Positions 9,902-23,900 of a DNA stretch of 64,000 nt are shown here, in pieces; the stretch's first letter is position 1, and each line of letters opens with the position of its first letter. The stretch comes from Agapanthus africanus (lineage: Eukaryota > Streptophyta > Magnoliopsida > Asparagales > Amaryllidaceae). The translations under genes were made by a program, and so were the position numbers. Under the pieces are notes generated by a model that ran no database searches, was not told the origin of the DNA, and saw only the letters and a list, made by a program, of their open reading frames with translations. Location of the stretch: contig JASDDO010000014.1 of the NCBI GenBank assembly GCA_030015575.1, forward strand, positions 164,953,911 through 165,017,910. The letters are read 5' to 3'.

Positions 9902-10323
9902 TTTCCAAACTTCTTCTTGACACTATTGTCTCCGCCAAGGCCAGCCCTTAATGCCCCCACCTATTTTTCTAATCCGTCCCTCCTCATGAAAATAAAATTT
10001 GAGTGGAAAAGAGCAAAATGGTAAAAGTAAAACTCTCCGTTGACAAGGTCGGTATTTTAGTGTATAACAATTAGTTTAATGTATTTTAATGCAATAAGAA
10101 TTGTTTAAGGTACTTTAATGAAAGAATAATTGAAGTTGAAGGGACTAGTGGAAGAACGAGTCGAATTGCCTACGCTCTCTTCATCTTCTTCTTGCTGCGA
10201 CGTGTACACTGCATCTCCACATCCTCTCCCCTCTCTCTTGCTTCAACAATCTACAGTATGTTAAATTCTCTTTGGGTTTCAATTTGTTAGAGAATTCTTC
10301 TTGGCCTCAGCCGCTGATTAAAA
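9902..10323 (+). promoter_or_regulatory. Presumed proximal promoter and 5' leader of the host gene
   Basis: This AT-rich segment lies between the gypsy 2 LTR and the first ATG. The last 150 bp contain the CT-rich tracts typical of plant leaders (CTCTCTTCATC, CCCCTCTCTC). I see no convincing TATA box. The transcription start is not determinable by eye. Confidence 0.4.
10258..10290 (+). other. Short upstream ORF in the presumed leader
   Basis: ATG at 10258 followed by ten codons and TAG at 10288-10290, 34 bases before the main start codon. It matters only if transcription starts upstream of it. Confidence 0.35.
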
Positions 10324-10451
10324 ATGGCCAACTCTGCAAGCCTCCTAGCTTACAGAATTGTGTTTGGTGTGTTGGGTTGCATCATGCTGGCAACACTAAC
10401 ATACACTATCATCACCGATGGGTCCCCTTTCCGCGCCCAGCTCTTAACTCC
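10324..10451 (+). CDS. Exon 1 of the DUF1475-like gene
   Basis: Encodes residues 1-42 plus two bases of codon 43. It ends ACTCC before GTAAGC. It covers the first membrane helix and the G-x-PFR-x2-LLTP motif of repeat 1. Confidence 0.9.
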
Positions 10452-13400
10452 GTAAGCTCTTTTGCCCAATTTCAATACCCATCAACTGTTTGATGAAATG
10501 CCCGTTTGGAAATTTGTTGTTCTATTCGGCCCTCTAATTTAATGGGTTGAATAGATATGGAAAATTTTGTTGATCTTGATGTAGAATTGTTGTAACTTGC
10601 ATGTCAAGATTGATTTTGCCTCAATGTGCCATCTCCTAATGCAATAGTCAGAGTTTTGTTAATTATTGCTTTCAACCAATATCCTCATGCAGACTATATG
10701 CTTAGATGCATTCAAGATTTTTTTTTTTCCCTTTTAATTAGAATGGTCAAAAATTTTGCGGTAGAGTATATGACATACCTCTACAACTAGGAAAATGCCA
10801 GAAGGGAAAAATGGGAGGGAAAAAATCATTGTGAATTGGTTACATTCAAGTACTAGGAAAAAATAATCAGAGCAAATCAAACCTAATGAAGAAAATCGAA
10901 TTGAATGAAATTGTAAGTATTCCCAATATCGTGACCAAACTTGTTCTTAATTAAGATTCTTGGTTACTCACCTCTCACAAAGAAGAAAAATAAAATGAAG
11001 AAATTTATCTATTCTCACATGTTCACACATTTTTTTAAGGGGCATCCCCATATTAAATTAATTGTTCTCTTATTTATTCCAACTTCCAAATATCTGATCG
11101 CACCTAAAACATTTCTTCCTAGTCTCATTTTGTGTTTCCTACATGTAATCTGGTATACTTGTTTTGTGAGGGCCAAAGGCCTGAAATTAAATATGCATGT
11201 ATAAGGATATTTTAATATAAATCGAGATTCCTTAGCTACACCACTCTCCACCACCGTTGTTGGTATATGTTTTTTTCTTATTAGTTTTCTTGCATGAATA
11301 ATAATTTAATATAACTTCACCATCACATTTGAATAACTTTTGTGTAGTCTATGTGGCTTCCTATAAAATATTTATGTTTTTGCATCATTATATGCATTCG
11401 TGTCTTATCTGTGATAGTTGTACTCTAACTGATTCATCTCATACTTGTTTAGGTGGATGAATGCAACATTGATCGACTTCTATGTTAATGTGTTTGCAAT
11501 ATCGGTAAATCTATACCCCCTTAAGTAATTTCGTAATATCCCAGAATCTACACCCACTTAAGTATTTTCGTAAGTTCTGCCTATCCAGCAAGATTTATCA
11601 TGTAGCCATCTTGCTTTGGGAATCAAGTGGCATCTTAGAATAATTAAACAACACCTGCACAATACTACAATTTATTATATTCTTTGTTGATTTTCTAAAG
11701 CATGACCTAAGAGGTATAGTTTCTCCAATATGCATGATTGTTTAAGGGCGACTGCGCCAAATTTTGTTATTGAACGATAATTATATGCATATTTTGTTTA
11801 GTCTTTAAGGCAAAATTTTGATAATTAATACGTTATAATGCCCAATGTTATCTTTCACCGTGTTCATTCCATAGTTCTCGGAATTGTTTTGGGATTAACC
11901 CCAATTAATCCATCTTCGATTTAGAATTTCCTCCCAATTATGACCATCTGTCTCCCTCGGATCCCCCCTTCACCCTTTCATCTTGAAGTCTATAATATTG
12001 GTTCTAAATATTTGCAAGCACATCAGATTCCATGAAGTGTGGTATTAGAAGTGATAATTGTAGAAAACGCCAATTGGTTACATTTGGGTACTCTGATATG
12101 ATTAGTCCACTAATTTACATTTTCACTTGTTTTGTAGTTCTTCATTAAATGTAATATAATTTCCACTACACCTAATTTTGGAAATGTATGAACTCATGTC
12201 AGGTTTGGGTTGCATATAAGGAATCATCTTGGATCAACGCATTATTATGGATTATTCTTCTGGTATGTTCTGGGAGGTATGTTTCTCATATATCCTCTCC
12301 TAGTTCTGTCGATGCAGTTTTGTTTGAAGTGTAATGCAATTAACCTCGGTTTTGTATCTTTTGGCTGATACTGTTGTCTAATTATTATGATCTATATCTC
12401 TTACAGTCATGCTATTCTATAAATTGTTAATCTCCTCGTTTGGGCCTTGAGGTTAAATATGAATGAATGGAATCAGAGCCCATGATTCGATAGGCCTTTC
12501 CAATTGATGAGCATGTAGTACACTTGGTTTGATCCCCCAGATATGTCGTGCAATCAGTGTTGCTACATGTGAAAGAGGCGAAAGGGGCTTAGCCTGAAAA
12601 TAGTACGACTCATAAAAGAAACATATCGTTAAAAAGCAGTCCACCTTGCTGCACACGACTTAGACTTACTGATTGACACAGCCTTGCTAGATACAAAAAA
12701 AATTGCTTGGATTCAACTGGATACTAGCCTTGTGGAGTTTCATAGAACTTGCTTAGCATTCAGGCAGAGTGGAAAATTAGCCTGTTAAGGGTGTTTGTTG
12801 GAATCACTAAAAAGGTTTTATTTTGTTGGACTCACTAAAAAGGACATAAATTTATCTTCTAACATCATGTTTTCCTAATATATACAATATAGTCATGCTC
12901 TATGTAGTAATGGTATCACAACAAATCACTTTATCTTCTCAACTTGCCAAGGATTTTGCAATCTCCATCCAACCAATTCTACATATATGCTGGTATATTT
13001 TAATATTAATATATTGCACATATATCTTTTATGTCATCTACCTATACATTGTTTCCAACTCAATTTTCTGTTGAGATATGCATGGAGCAAATTCTATATA
13101 TTTATTGTAGTATTTGAATCAGTTCATACCGTTTATATATACAGTATGGTATTCTTCCCTTCTATTCGACAACATGCTTTCTTACTACCTTCTGCATATG
13201 GTCTCCTTATATTCCCTTAACCATCAGCTTATTTCCTAATGTTTATTAATTACCGTTAACCTAACCTGAATGTTTTATTTATGAGGTTGAGGGACCTGCA
13301 GGATCCCTGCGCAGGCCCCTTTTGGCATTTATTTATATACCCAATTCATATATCTCTGGTTTATTTTTGATTGATTATTCACTTAAGTATCCTAATTGTT

Positions 13401-16400
13401 GTTGGGACTTTCATTGATGAGTTGAAGATGAAGAGCTCCCAAAAGGACAATGAAGGAGGAACTAATGAGAGAAAGAGGCTTACAGAAGGAAGATTTAGGG
13501 TGTATTCATTACTAATTAACCCATGAGAGTCACGTTCCAAAAATAAAAGATAGAAGTTAACGAGACAGGTGGAGGGTGTATAAGTGAAACGGTTTAGGAT
13601 ATTTATCTGTAATCAATAAGCATTACAGTATATAAGTGAAAAACACTGATGGTTTAGGTTATATAAGTGAAATTTAGCCCTGTTGCTAGCTAATCAGATT
13701 TCGGGTGTAGTTCAATCAGTTTTTTCCTGATTTATTATTCATGCGAAATTTTTTAAGTTGATACGGTAGTTAACTATTTCTTTTTCCATTTTCAGCATAA
13801 CAACATGTGCTTATATTGTCACAAAACTTTTTGGCGTTTCATCTGAAGGCTCTGGACAAGATCCTTTCAGACTTGTCTTATTCAGGTATAACAAAAAAGC
13901 ATCATTTACTCACTTTTTGGAAGTTATTAATATTGATTACATATCTTTCTCTATAATATTTTTTGAGCTAAGATAAATCTTTAAAATGCTATATGTTGTT
14001 TATGCATTGAACATGACCCGTATTTTCTTTACCAACTTCCTTACCGTGAGCGAACTTTGCATTGTAGTCAAAATTCTAATACACCGGTTAACAAACTCTG
14101 AATGGCATGTGTTTTGTGCCTTGAAGAATTAAAGTCTATACCATTTACTCATTTCAGGATTCATGTACATCTGAATGTTTATGTCACACATATAATACAA
14201 AGTTCCTTTTTGGGGATGATCAATACGTAAACAACAATTTTTACTTTTTAGTCTCTACCATATTATTGTATACACTGAAAAAACGGCAACTGTATTTTAT
14301 TCCAGAGTTGTATTCTGTATGCTTGATTTAAGAGATGCATGTGTTAATTAGATTGACATTAAGTCAAACAGATTCAAGAGTAGAAGATTAATTGAGAAAA
14401 GATGAGAATACCTGGTTGATGTGTGTTTAAGTTGGGATGGAGAAAAATGTGCTATAGTGAAAGCTTAGTAGCAGCAGCAACATATAAGGATATGATATTT
14501 AACATGGAAAGACTGATTCATTCAAATTGACATGAAGGCCTCGGCTATTTATGGAATGTACTAATTCATTACCCCTGGTGGGTGATGACCATTGGGATAC
14601 CTACACTTTCAACTGAATAGATGAAATATGATAGTCTGCATCATAATCAGAATGATATCCTTAAAATAGTTGTCAACCTGAGAACAACATTGAATATTGT
14701 GCTAAGGCATCTTGTCAAGTTGGATTAAGTGTAAACTATGCACAGTAATAACCAGTGAGAGTTGAAGTTCATGTCGTGCCCTAATTTGTTTCATGGTTGT
14801 CTACTTAGCTAAACTTGAGCCTACGCCTATAGGATAATTTTCCAATCACAGGCTTGAAATTAATAGGTTGGATCCTCACCTACATTTAGATTCTCGCCTA
14901 TCCAGGTAACTATTGGGTTCAAATATCAAATAAATCTCATATAAATGATGCAAAATATCAGGAGATACAAAGGAGTCAAAGTTGCAACTATCCAATGTTG
15001 TAAAAAAAAGGCTTAGAAGGATGATCAACCGACATTTTTGATGTTTTAGCTAGCAACTGCCTCAAATAGGATTAAACGGGTGAATGGTCACATAATTGGT
15101 CATATGCCAAATATGAGTAAACTATCAGTTAATCAGTCGCGTACACACACATAACCTACATGATATCCAAACTAAATTTCCACTTATTAAGGCTTACTTA
15201 TTTCTTTTCTCTTCTTGTTGACACATCTTCTTTTATCTTTTTTATTTTTAGTGATTTTTCTCTACATTTATTTTAAAAAATTGTTTTTGCATATGTGGTG
15301 TATAATCCGTTTATGCATTTATTGCCAATGTGTTTAAGCAAGTATGGCGATCAATCATCTTTTTTATGAAAAATATGGTAATCGATCATCACTGTTGAAT
15401 TTCATCATCCTTTCATCAAAAGATTGGATTAAAGACAACCTGTATCTAATTGTAGCTATCTCAATACCTATATGAGTATGATGGTCAAAACCCAATTATG
15501 AACCCACTAGATACTAGTCATTAATGATGCTTGACATTGGTACTAAATTAGTGGATTATTTTATTCTTGTCAATACATGGACAAGTCTACGAATGATGTA
15601 AAACTAATGATGGAACACCAGTTATTGGTTTTGCCTACTGATTTGATACTAAAAGTGCAGCAGTATATTTTAACAGAATTGGAATTAACATGGATAATCA
15701 CTCATAATATTTCACGTCAATAGTAAATATATTACTTATTAACTTCTTAGAGGTCTTATATGCACATGTATTTATTTGTGTATCTCAATTATTTCTTCAG
15801 GAAAGAAAGCCCATGGAAGATGAAGTGTTGTTCTCTTGTAATTTGGAGAGTGGTTTTCAGTGCGTTAGCTGTCTTCATGTCACTGGTTGTGATTTATACT
15901 GTAGCTACTGCGGGTCTTCCTTTCCGTATGGAATTGCTAACACCGTAAGCATACAGCCCTCCTACAATTGCGGTCAATTTATAAAACTTCTAAGACTTGT
16001 TTCTATGCCAGATTGTGCAATTTGTTTCCTATTATAATTTTGTTAAGCTGGGAACTGTGTACGTAATTCTCATGAGAATTTTTCAACTGTAATCATTTCG
16101 TCTATAGATATGAAGTATTGGAATGGTATAATAATAATCCAGCTAGATTAAAAAATGGAAACAAGCATGTTTGTTTGCGAAAATGTATGATCCACAATGC
16201 ATCTATTTTAGTTCCTCACATTTTCTACCGATTTTCACTCTGATATCATAAATCTATAATCCATACAGTCCTCCCATTCAAAATACTTGATGTTTTAACC
16301 TTTAAATTCATTGAATCTATTATATACCAAATACATTCCTAGTTCACATTAATGTTGGACTATTCAGATCATAAACCAAATACTTCAGCTGGGGTCAGCG

Positions 16401-17954
16401 CACGACTCATCTCACTTGAAGTCAGGACAACCTTTCTAGCATAATCGGATTAAAATGCATATACACATGAATTTATGATCCTTACAGGCTTTATACGTTT
16501 TTAGATGAAACAATATCTTTATAGTTATTTTACTTCATTTGACAACTTCCTGGTTAATTAAAGAGGTAAGTTTATTGTCATCAGTTTGGTACATTCCATT
16601 GTTAATTGAATAACTTCTGAAGTCTGGCACTTCATTTTATTATTTTTGTTTGGTCTTTTAATATTTCTCATTTGGAAAAACTGTAGAATTTAACCATCAA
16701 TTCTTTATCTTAATGTTGAAATTCAACTGATTAGGTGTCATCAGAAGCATCACATCAAGCTGAAAATCTTTCTGGCGACGCTTAAAGTAATTATCATCCA
16801 AATGGTCTGATTGAAATATCACATTAGCTGGAAAGTTCACTTTATGATGTTTATGCTATATATAAGTCTAACATCTACAGAGATCTACATTTTATTTACA
16901 ATACAATCTTTACAACTTCTTAGGGCATGCTTAGCGATCATTGCACCATTTTTTTGCTTATGGTAGATTGCAACTTTCGATTTCTTACATTCTTTATCCC
17001 TGTTTACTTCGATTGCAAGCGGAAACTTTTACAAGCTTAATTACTTTTTATAACATGTACTGTATGCAGGTGGATGGCCGCAACCTTGATTGATTTTTAC
17101 ATAAATGTTGTTGCTATCTCGGTAAGACATGGCTTAGCATTGCTACCTGTTTTTTCTTTTTTATATCTTATACATTTCTTACTTCATAGAGACCTTACAA
17201 AACTTATATCTGGTTGCTTCACCTCATGCACTCATTATATGGATTGTGACTAATAGTTTAGGATAAGGTATTATTTCCAGATAGCTGTACTAAAAATGCC
17301 TAACACTCCGGTGACAATGGAAGAAAATAAGTTAATTATGATCAAATGTTGTACACCCCGGTGACAATGGAAGAAAATAAGTTAATTATGATTGAATGCA
17401 TATTATGATCAAATAATTTGCTTCACCTCATGCGCTCATTATATGGATTGTGACTAATAGTTTAAGATAAGGTGTTATTTTCATAATAGCTGTACTTAAA
17501 ATGTCGAACACTCCAGTGACAATGGAAGAAAATAAGTTAATTATTATCAAATGCATATTATATCTATTTACTAATAGATGTCACTCATATTCTATTTATC
17601 TTTCCGTGAAATATGCATACGATATAGATGTGTAGGATTTTGAACATAGTGTAAAACTCTCTGACTCTGTTGACCACTTGCTCATAGATTATGTTTCATT
17701 TCAGGTTTGGGTTGCTCACAAGGAATCAACATGGATTGGTGCAATCTTTTGGATTTGCCTATTAATATGTTTCGGCAGGTACATTTCACCCCAAAATTCT
17801 CAATATCCTATAATTATTAAGTTAGCGTTTTTGGCTTATTGTCATCAGTATGCTGCTGTTTACCTGGGAAACCTTTTTTTGGCAACTATGAAAAGTTATT
17901 GTATGTATCCATTATCTAGCATATTTCCCATTACATTTAGGGAATATTCTAAGA

Positions 17955-17990
<36 letters not shown>

Positions 17991-20900
17991 TGTGTCCTCT
18001 TTGGGTAAACGTCAATACACACAAAAGAAAAGATTGTTCTTCCCATTACTGTATAGTGAGCATATACAAGAATATGGCAATACACATACTAACACACTGG
18101 CGCTTGATAAATTCTCAATTATGCTATCATACCGGCACTTGACAAATTCTCAATTTTACTAACATACTGGCACCTAACAAGTTCTTAATTGGTACCACTC
18201 TATGGAAAGAAGTGTCATATCTGACATGCATGGTAGCAATATCTACCATACATAGCTAGGTCGCTTAAGATGGCTTCCATTACTTCAACTTCTTATTTAA
18301 GAAAGTTCAATTCTCTCCTCTCTGGATTGAAAGTAATGAAAGTTGTTGGTTATTGGGCCCAGCCCGACCTGAAAGAGTGGATGGATCCGGGGCTACGTCA
18401 GAGATCCAGGTACCCATCTACAGGTGAAAGTGGATTGACCCTACCCTAACCCTATAGGTTCTATCTGGTTGTTATCCATATCCATTTATGTATCGCTTTA
18501 TGAGGCTAGGGTTTGCAAAAAAAGCAAGATTAGGAACTGATAGACGTCATCTTCCTTCTTCCAAGTTTGTGAGGCTAGTAGAGCTATGGAAATTATGAAG
18601 ACGACCGTGTATCATGTGGTTGCCTCTTTCTTCGACAAGAGCTGACTTGATGATTCTGTGGTCGTGGACTCATTTCCTTGGAATCTCCTTTGGAGAGATT
18701 CAAATGAGTTCCTGATAGGAATTAAAGCGATTCGTCTATATTCTTGGCAAAGAATATTTTACTCGTCTCTGACACTTTTGGCAGCTCTATGTCTCATGTG
18801 TTGAGACGTCCCTTTTTTTTTAAATGAAGGGGAAGCAAAGCAGATCTCGATGAAAATGATATCATCATCATTTTGCGGAACATGCTTAATCCTTTCCGGG
18901 TAAGAAATTCTTTCAAGCACCCTTTCCTTTGGTTCCAGCATTGGGAGCAGGCACCGCAATGGGTTGCCCCCCATAGATGGTAGTCGTATCAGTAATAACC
19001 ACTTTTCCGTCTTTAACGTGACGAGTAACTTTCTTGAAGGAGGGCATGGGTCTGGCACAGACTGGTACGGCTTGACGGTTCTCTTAGGTCAGCGCAGGTG
19101 CTTTCCCTGCATTGAAGTTGAGCCCGACCCTGACAAACACCTTCTTTTGTCCGGCTTGCAGCACCGGAAAGTGATAACTTATGGATTTTGATGATTTTTT
19201 TATTTTGTTTTGATGATAACTTAAACATAAATAGTTTGTTTAGAGTCACTTGCTTATCTTGCTCTAGCTTATCAACACTAAACTTGTATACACTTATTTA
19301 TTAGCTTGCTATCCTATAACTTGTGTATACCGAGTAATATATCAATATCTCATGCTTTACTTGTGATATATACTTCGATATTGATATATTATTCTCATTC
19401 ATTGATTTGGTATACGATTCATATATTCGTAATATCAAAACAATGAATGTTTCATATATTTGTGTTTATTCATAACTTGTTTATTTCATAACACTATATA
19501 TGATGAGCTTGGTTTATAAGATTGCTTTTCAGGGCATCGAATATCTTGAGACGAAACTTTATAAAGAAGGATGGAAAAAATTGAGCTTAAACGGATTTAT
19601 CTAATGGAGGTTGGAGGATACGGACGAGAGCTTCACAATTTGCATATTCAAGTTTCATGATGCTAAGCAGCCAAGGTTCAAGGAATTCATGAGTTCAAGC
19701 TATGAATAGCCAAGATGCTAGAAACCAAGTTCAAGTTTGAAGCGTCAAAGATCGAAGTTGAAGCGAAATTCATTTGAAGATCAAATATCGACTTCAAGAC
19801 ACAATTGAGTGGAATGGCATGTTCGAATTTGAAGTGTCAAGTGTCGAAGCTAATTGAAGATCAATCGATGAACGCAAAGTTCAAGTGAAGTGCCAAAGTT
19901 TTAAGAGCTAGTGTCGAAATGTCGAAAATTCAAGATTTCGAAGAAATGCGATATCGACATAGTGTAAGCACTCTATTGAACATGGTTATTATCAATTAGA
20001 GCTCTTGAACACTCACACACGATAGCACAAGTTTTACAATCTTCGGATTTTCTAGTTTAAAGTTTTTGCTTTTATAAATCCCCAAAGTTTTGCTTTTTGT
20101 GCTTAGCTAGGTGTCTGCCTCATTGAAGTTCAGACGTCTATGCACTGTTGATATCTGATATATCATATATATTTTCAAAATTGAGATGAGACAGACGTCC
20201 GAAGGTCAATAGACCAGACGTCTGAAGAAGGTTTTCATAATAGCATTTTCCAACTTCAGATGCCTGCCATATGTACTTCAGACGCTTGCTTATTTTGGTC
20301 TTGCGCTCTGTTATTTTGAGACCCTATGCCAGACGTCTGTAGTTCATTAGGACAGACGTCTGAAGCTTTATCCTTGCCAAATTTTTTCTTGTTCAGTCAT
20401 ATGCCTTTTTGAACTTCAGACGTGTTAAGATTTTTTTTGAAACATATAGCCGTTTATAACTGTTGGGGATTTATTTTGTTCGAGGCCAGATGTCTGCCGA
20501 TTGCCTTCAAACGTCTGCCTCGTGTTTAAAACTGCTTGTCTCCAATTGATTTTGAATTGTTTTTCTTGGGGCTATAAAAGAGTTTTGGGTTCGATTTTTC
20601 TTGGTATCACTTGCTCAATTACTTGAGCTTTTCAATTGCCAATATCCAAGTGATCTTGAGCCAAAAATCTCATCTCTTGTGAGAGTTTAAAAGAATTTTC
20701 AATTTGTTATCCAAATTCACTCTCACGTACACAAAAGATTTAAGAGCTTAACTTGATCATCCATACTTTATAAGAGTATTGGAGAGAGAGCTTTGAGAGA
20801 AACAACTTTGAGAGTATTGTGCTTCATTGTAAACGCTCTTCTTGTTTTTGTGTGAGGATCCTTGAATGCAAGTGTGTCTTTGTAAGAAAGAAGACTCTTT

Positions 20901-23900
20901 GTGTGAGGACCGAGACGTTATTGGTGCTTTTATAAAAGAAGAGATCTTGTAATCCAGAAGAGTTATTCGTGTGTTGAGTGACGTGTTTGGTTGCTGATGC
21001 TCAACATGAGAGTCTCGATGGAGACGTGTTTTAGTAGAACGGGCTCATACGCCTGAAGAAAGTGGACCAGCGGATCTCCCGTACTGCTATAAAATCGACT
21101 CGTGTTTACGTTTGCAATTTCTTTATATCTATTTTTTATTACTTGCCATTTATATTTATATCTAATTGCTTGCAAGTATCCATAGATTAGAAATTGCATG
21201 CTTGTTCTCTACTTACTTTATATACTCATAACTTGATATTGTTGCGTACTTGTTATTCATTATTTCACAATTGTAGTTTGCTTAGCCTCTTATCGTATTG
21301 GTATATCATTTGTTAAGCTTTGCAATTGTGTTCTCTATTAGCAAGTGCAGTATATTTTAATTTAGGCATATAGTTAGCGTATTCCTATTCACCCCTCTAG
21401 GACTATATATGTTAGCTTCCGCATACTTTCAATTGGTATCGGAACTTGGTACTCATATTTTCATAGGCTTAACATCTTTCCCATGGCCTCTTCTTTACAA
21501 AACTACTCTTCCTTTGATAGTTATTCTATTCTTGATCCTCCACGTTTCGATGGAAGTGGTTTTTTTAATTTGGAAAATAAAGATGCAATGTTTTCTTGAA
21601 TGCCGGAGTAGGGATTTTTGGAAAATTGTTGAGAACGACTATTTTATTCCCTCTATTGCTAAATCTAAATGGAGTAGTCGTGAAAAAGATTTGTTTTTTT
21701 AAACATCAAAGCTATACAATGTTTTCAATTTGCTTTAGACGTTAATATTTTTAATAATTTTTCTTCTTGCAAGATGGCTCATGGTATTTGGTGCTCATTA
21801 AAGCAAATCTATGGAGAGCATGTAGCTTGCAAGAAAATGGAGGAAGTGACTTAGCGATTTTGGATGATTCTCAACAAATGGCAAATCAAGAGAGAACATC
21901 CAACTCTAAGAAGTCAATCCAATATTTTTTTGATCATAGCGTTGTAAGTAATTCTTCTTATGATTTCCGCAAACTTATGTATGATCAACTTCTTGATGCA
22001 TATCATGATCTTAATGAAAATTTTAATGTGATTACATCTAAAAATGAATTTCTTGAAAAATGTTCTTATGATTTTGATATTGAGCGTGAGGAATTGATGA
22101 GTTATGATTCTTTTGAAGTTTTAAATAAAAATTTGATTGCCAAATATAATGCATTGTCTTATGCTCATGATTCTCAAGTGGTTTTATGTGACAAATTAGT
22201 TTTTGAGAAAAATGAGTTGATTTCAAAGCTTGATTTACAATGTACTACTATTGATACTTTAAAAATTGAAAATGAAAAGTTGGCTGTCTTGTGAGGTCTT
22301 GAGAAAAAAAATCATGATTTGATTTCAAGTTTTATAAGTAAAATCAATGTTTTGAAATCTTCTATTGTTTCTCAAGATTATCTTGTTTTAGAAAACTTTT
22401 TCTCAAGTAAGAAAATGAGAAGTTGGTTTTAACTTGCGATATTTTGAGAAAAGAAAACGATGATGTGATTTCAAGTTTGAAAAACAAAATTGACTTGTTA
22501 AAATCCTTTATTATTTCTCAGAACTCTTTATTTTCCGAAAACGCTTCTCTAAAAGTGAAAAATGAGATTTTAGTTTCTTCCCTTGCTAAGCTTTCAAAGG
22601 TTGATGCTTTACCTAGTAAGAAAGTTGTTTTAAATCGAAAAGGCACTGGCTTTAAGAATTCGAAATTTCAAAAACACTCATCGTCAAGATTTGTCAAACG
22701 CACTTCGAATTTTGCTAAATGTTTTATTCACTCACATGCTTATCTATATAGATTTAGTTCGAGACAAACATTTAAGAAGTATGCACATCATTCACTTGCA
22801 TTATCTCATGCTTGTTTTGACACTTCCAGTTCTACCGTGCTTGCGCACACACACTTGCAATTTTTGTGGTGCACATGATCATTTGGCATTTGCATGTAGT
22901 TTAAAAAGGAATATTTCTATACATGCCAACTTGGTTTGGGTTCCCAAACGTAACCCTTATAAATCCAATAAAATTTGGATACCGAAATCCCCCTCCGTAC
23001 CTTATTTTGTAGGTATGAACCAATTGTCGACTTAAGAAATTCGGTTCGTGATGAGCAAGAGCAATCAAATGAATATAGTTGCTTGGCACATCAATTTGTG
23101 GGGTATTGTATTCCTTGCTATACTCTTTTAGAATATTGCCTATTTGATTTGTGCTTAATGTGGATATTCTAATTGCGTATGGTTTGTGTATATACCCTTT
23201 GTGATGCACATATGTTTATCTTGTCTATCATGTTGTGCTTGTTCATGTATGAGATGCCATTCATAGGATATTTCAATTGGTATTTACAATTAGTATAAAT
23301 CATTTGTTCATATGTGATTTCTTGTGCTCATTGCTTTAAATTTGCAATCTATTAAACTTGAGCACAATTTCGTTTGAAAACTTGTTTAGATTTGTTTATC
23401 CTTTAGTTTTCTTTCCATAACGACTCTCACTTGCTTATAATATGTTTTTAATCTTTCAAGTGAGGGTTTGTATCCATATAGCTTTAATTTGTTTAAATCT
23501 TTTTCAATGGATACATTTGACACATGTTTTAAATTTGAACAAATTTTCAATTGGTATATTTGCCTTGTGCCTTATTGATGTGTGCTTATGCGTAAACTTG
23601 TTTAATTGTTGCACACACATACTTCTTACTTAAGTAGAATTATTCATTGAGATTGAATTCTTAGTTCATCTTGCCAAATGGTTTTTGCAACCCTTTTAGA
23701 GCACCCACTTGTGGATTTCGTTAATTACAATGAATCTTACAGGTATAGCGGAGAGAATTAGAGACCCTTCACTGGACAGTCGATATTTAAGATGAGATAG
23801 CTACTCATAGTTGCACTCACATACAGTTCTCAATTATTTCCAATTGATATCATGTTGTTTTCAATTGGTATCTTTTTCTATATGAATTGATTGCACATTT

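Noticed and set aside
12430..12660. Possible SINE (GGTTTGATCCCCC resembles a B box)
   Set aside because: No A box at the right distance, no tail and no target duplication.
17678..18162. Long ORF continuing exon 7 through the microsatellite
   Set aside because: It reads through the splice donor into (CT)n(GT)n repeats; the exon 8 join is far better supported.
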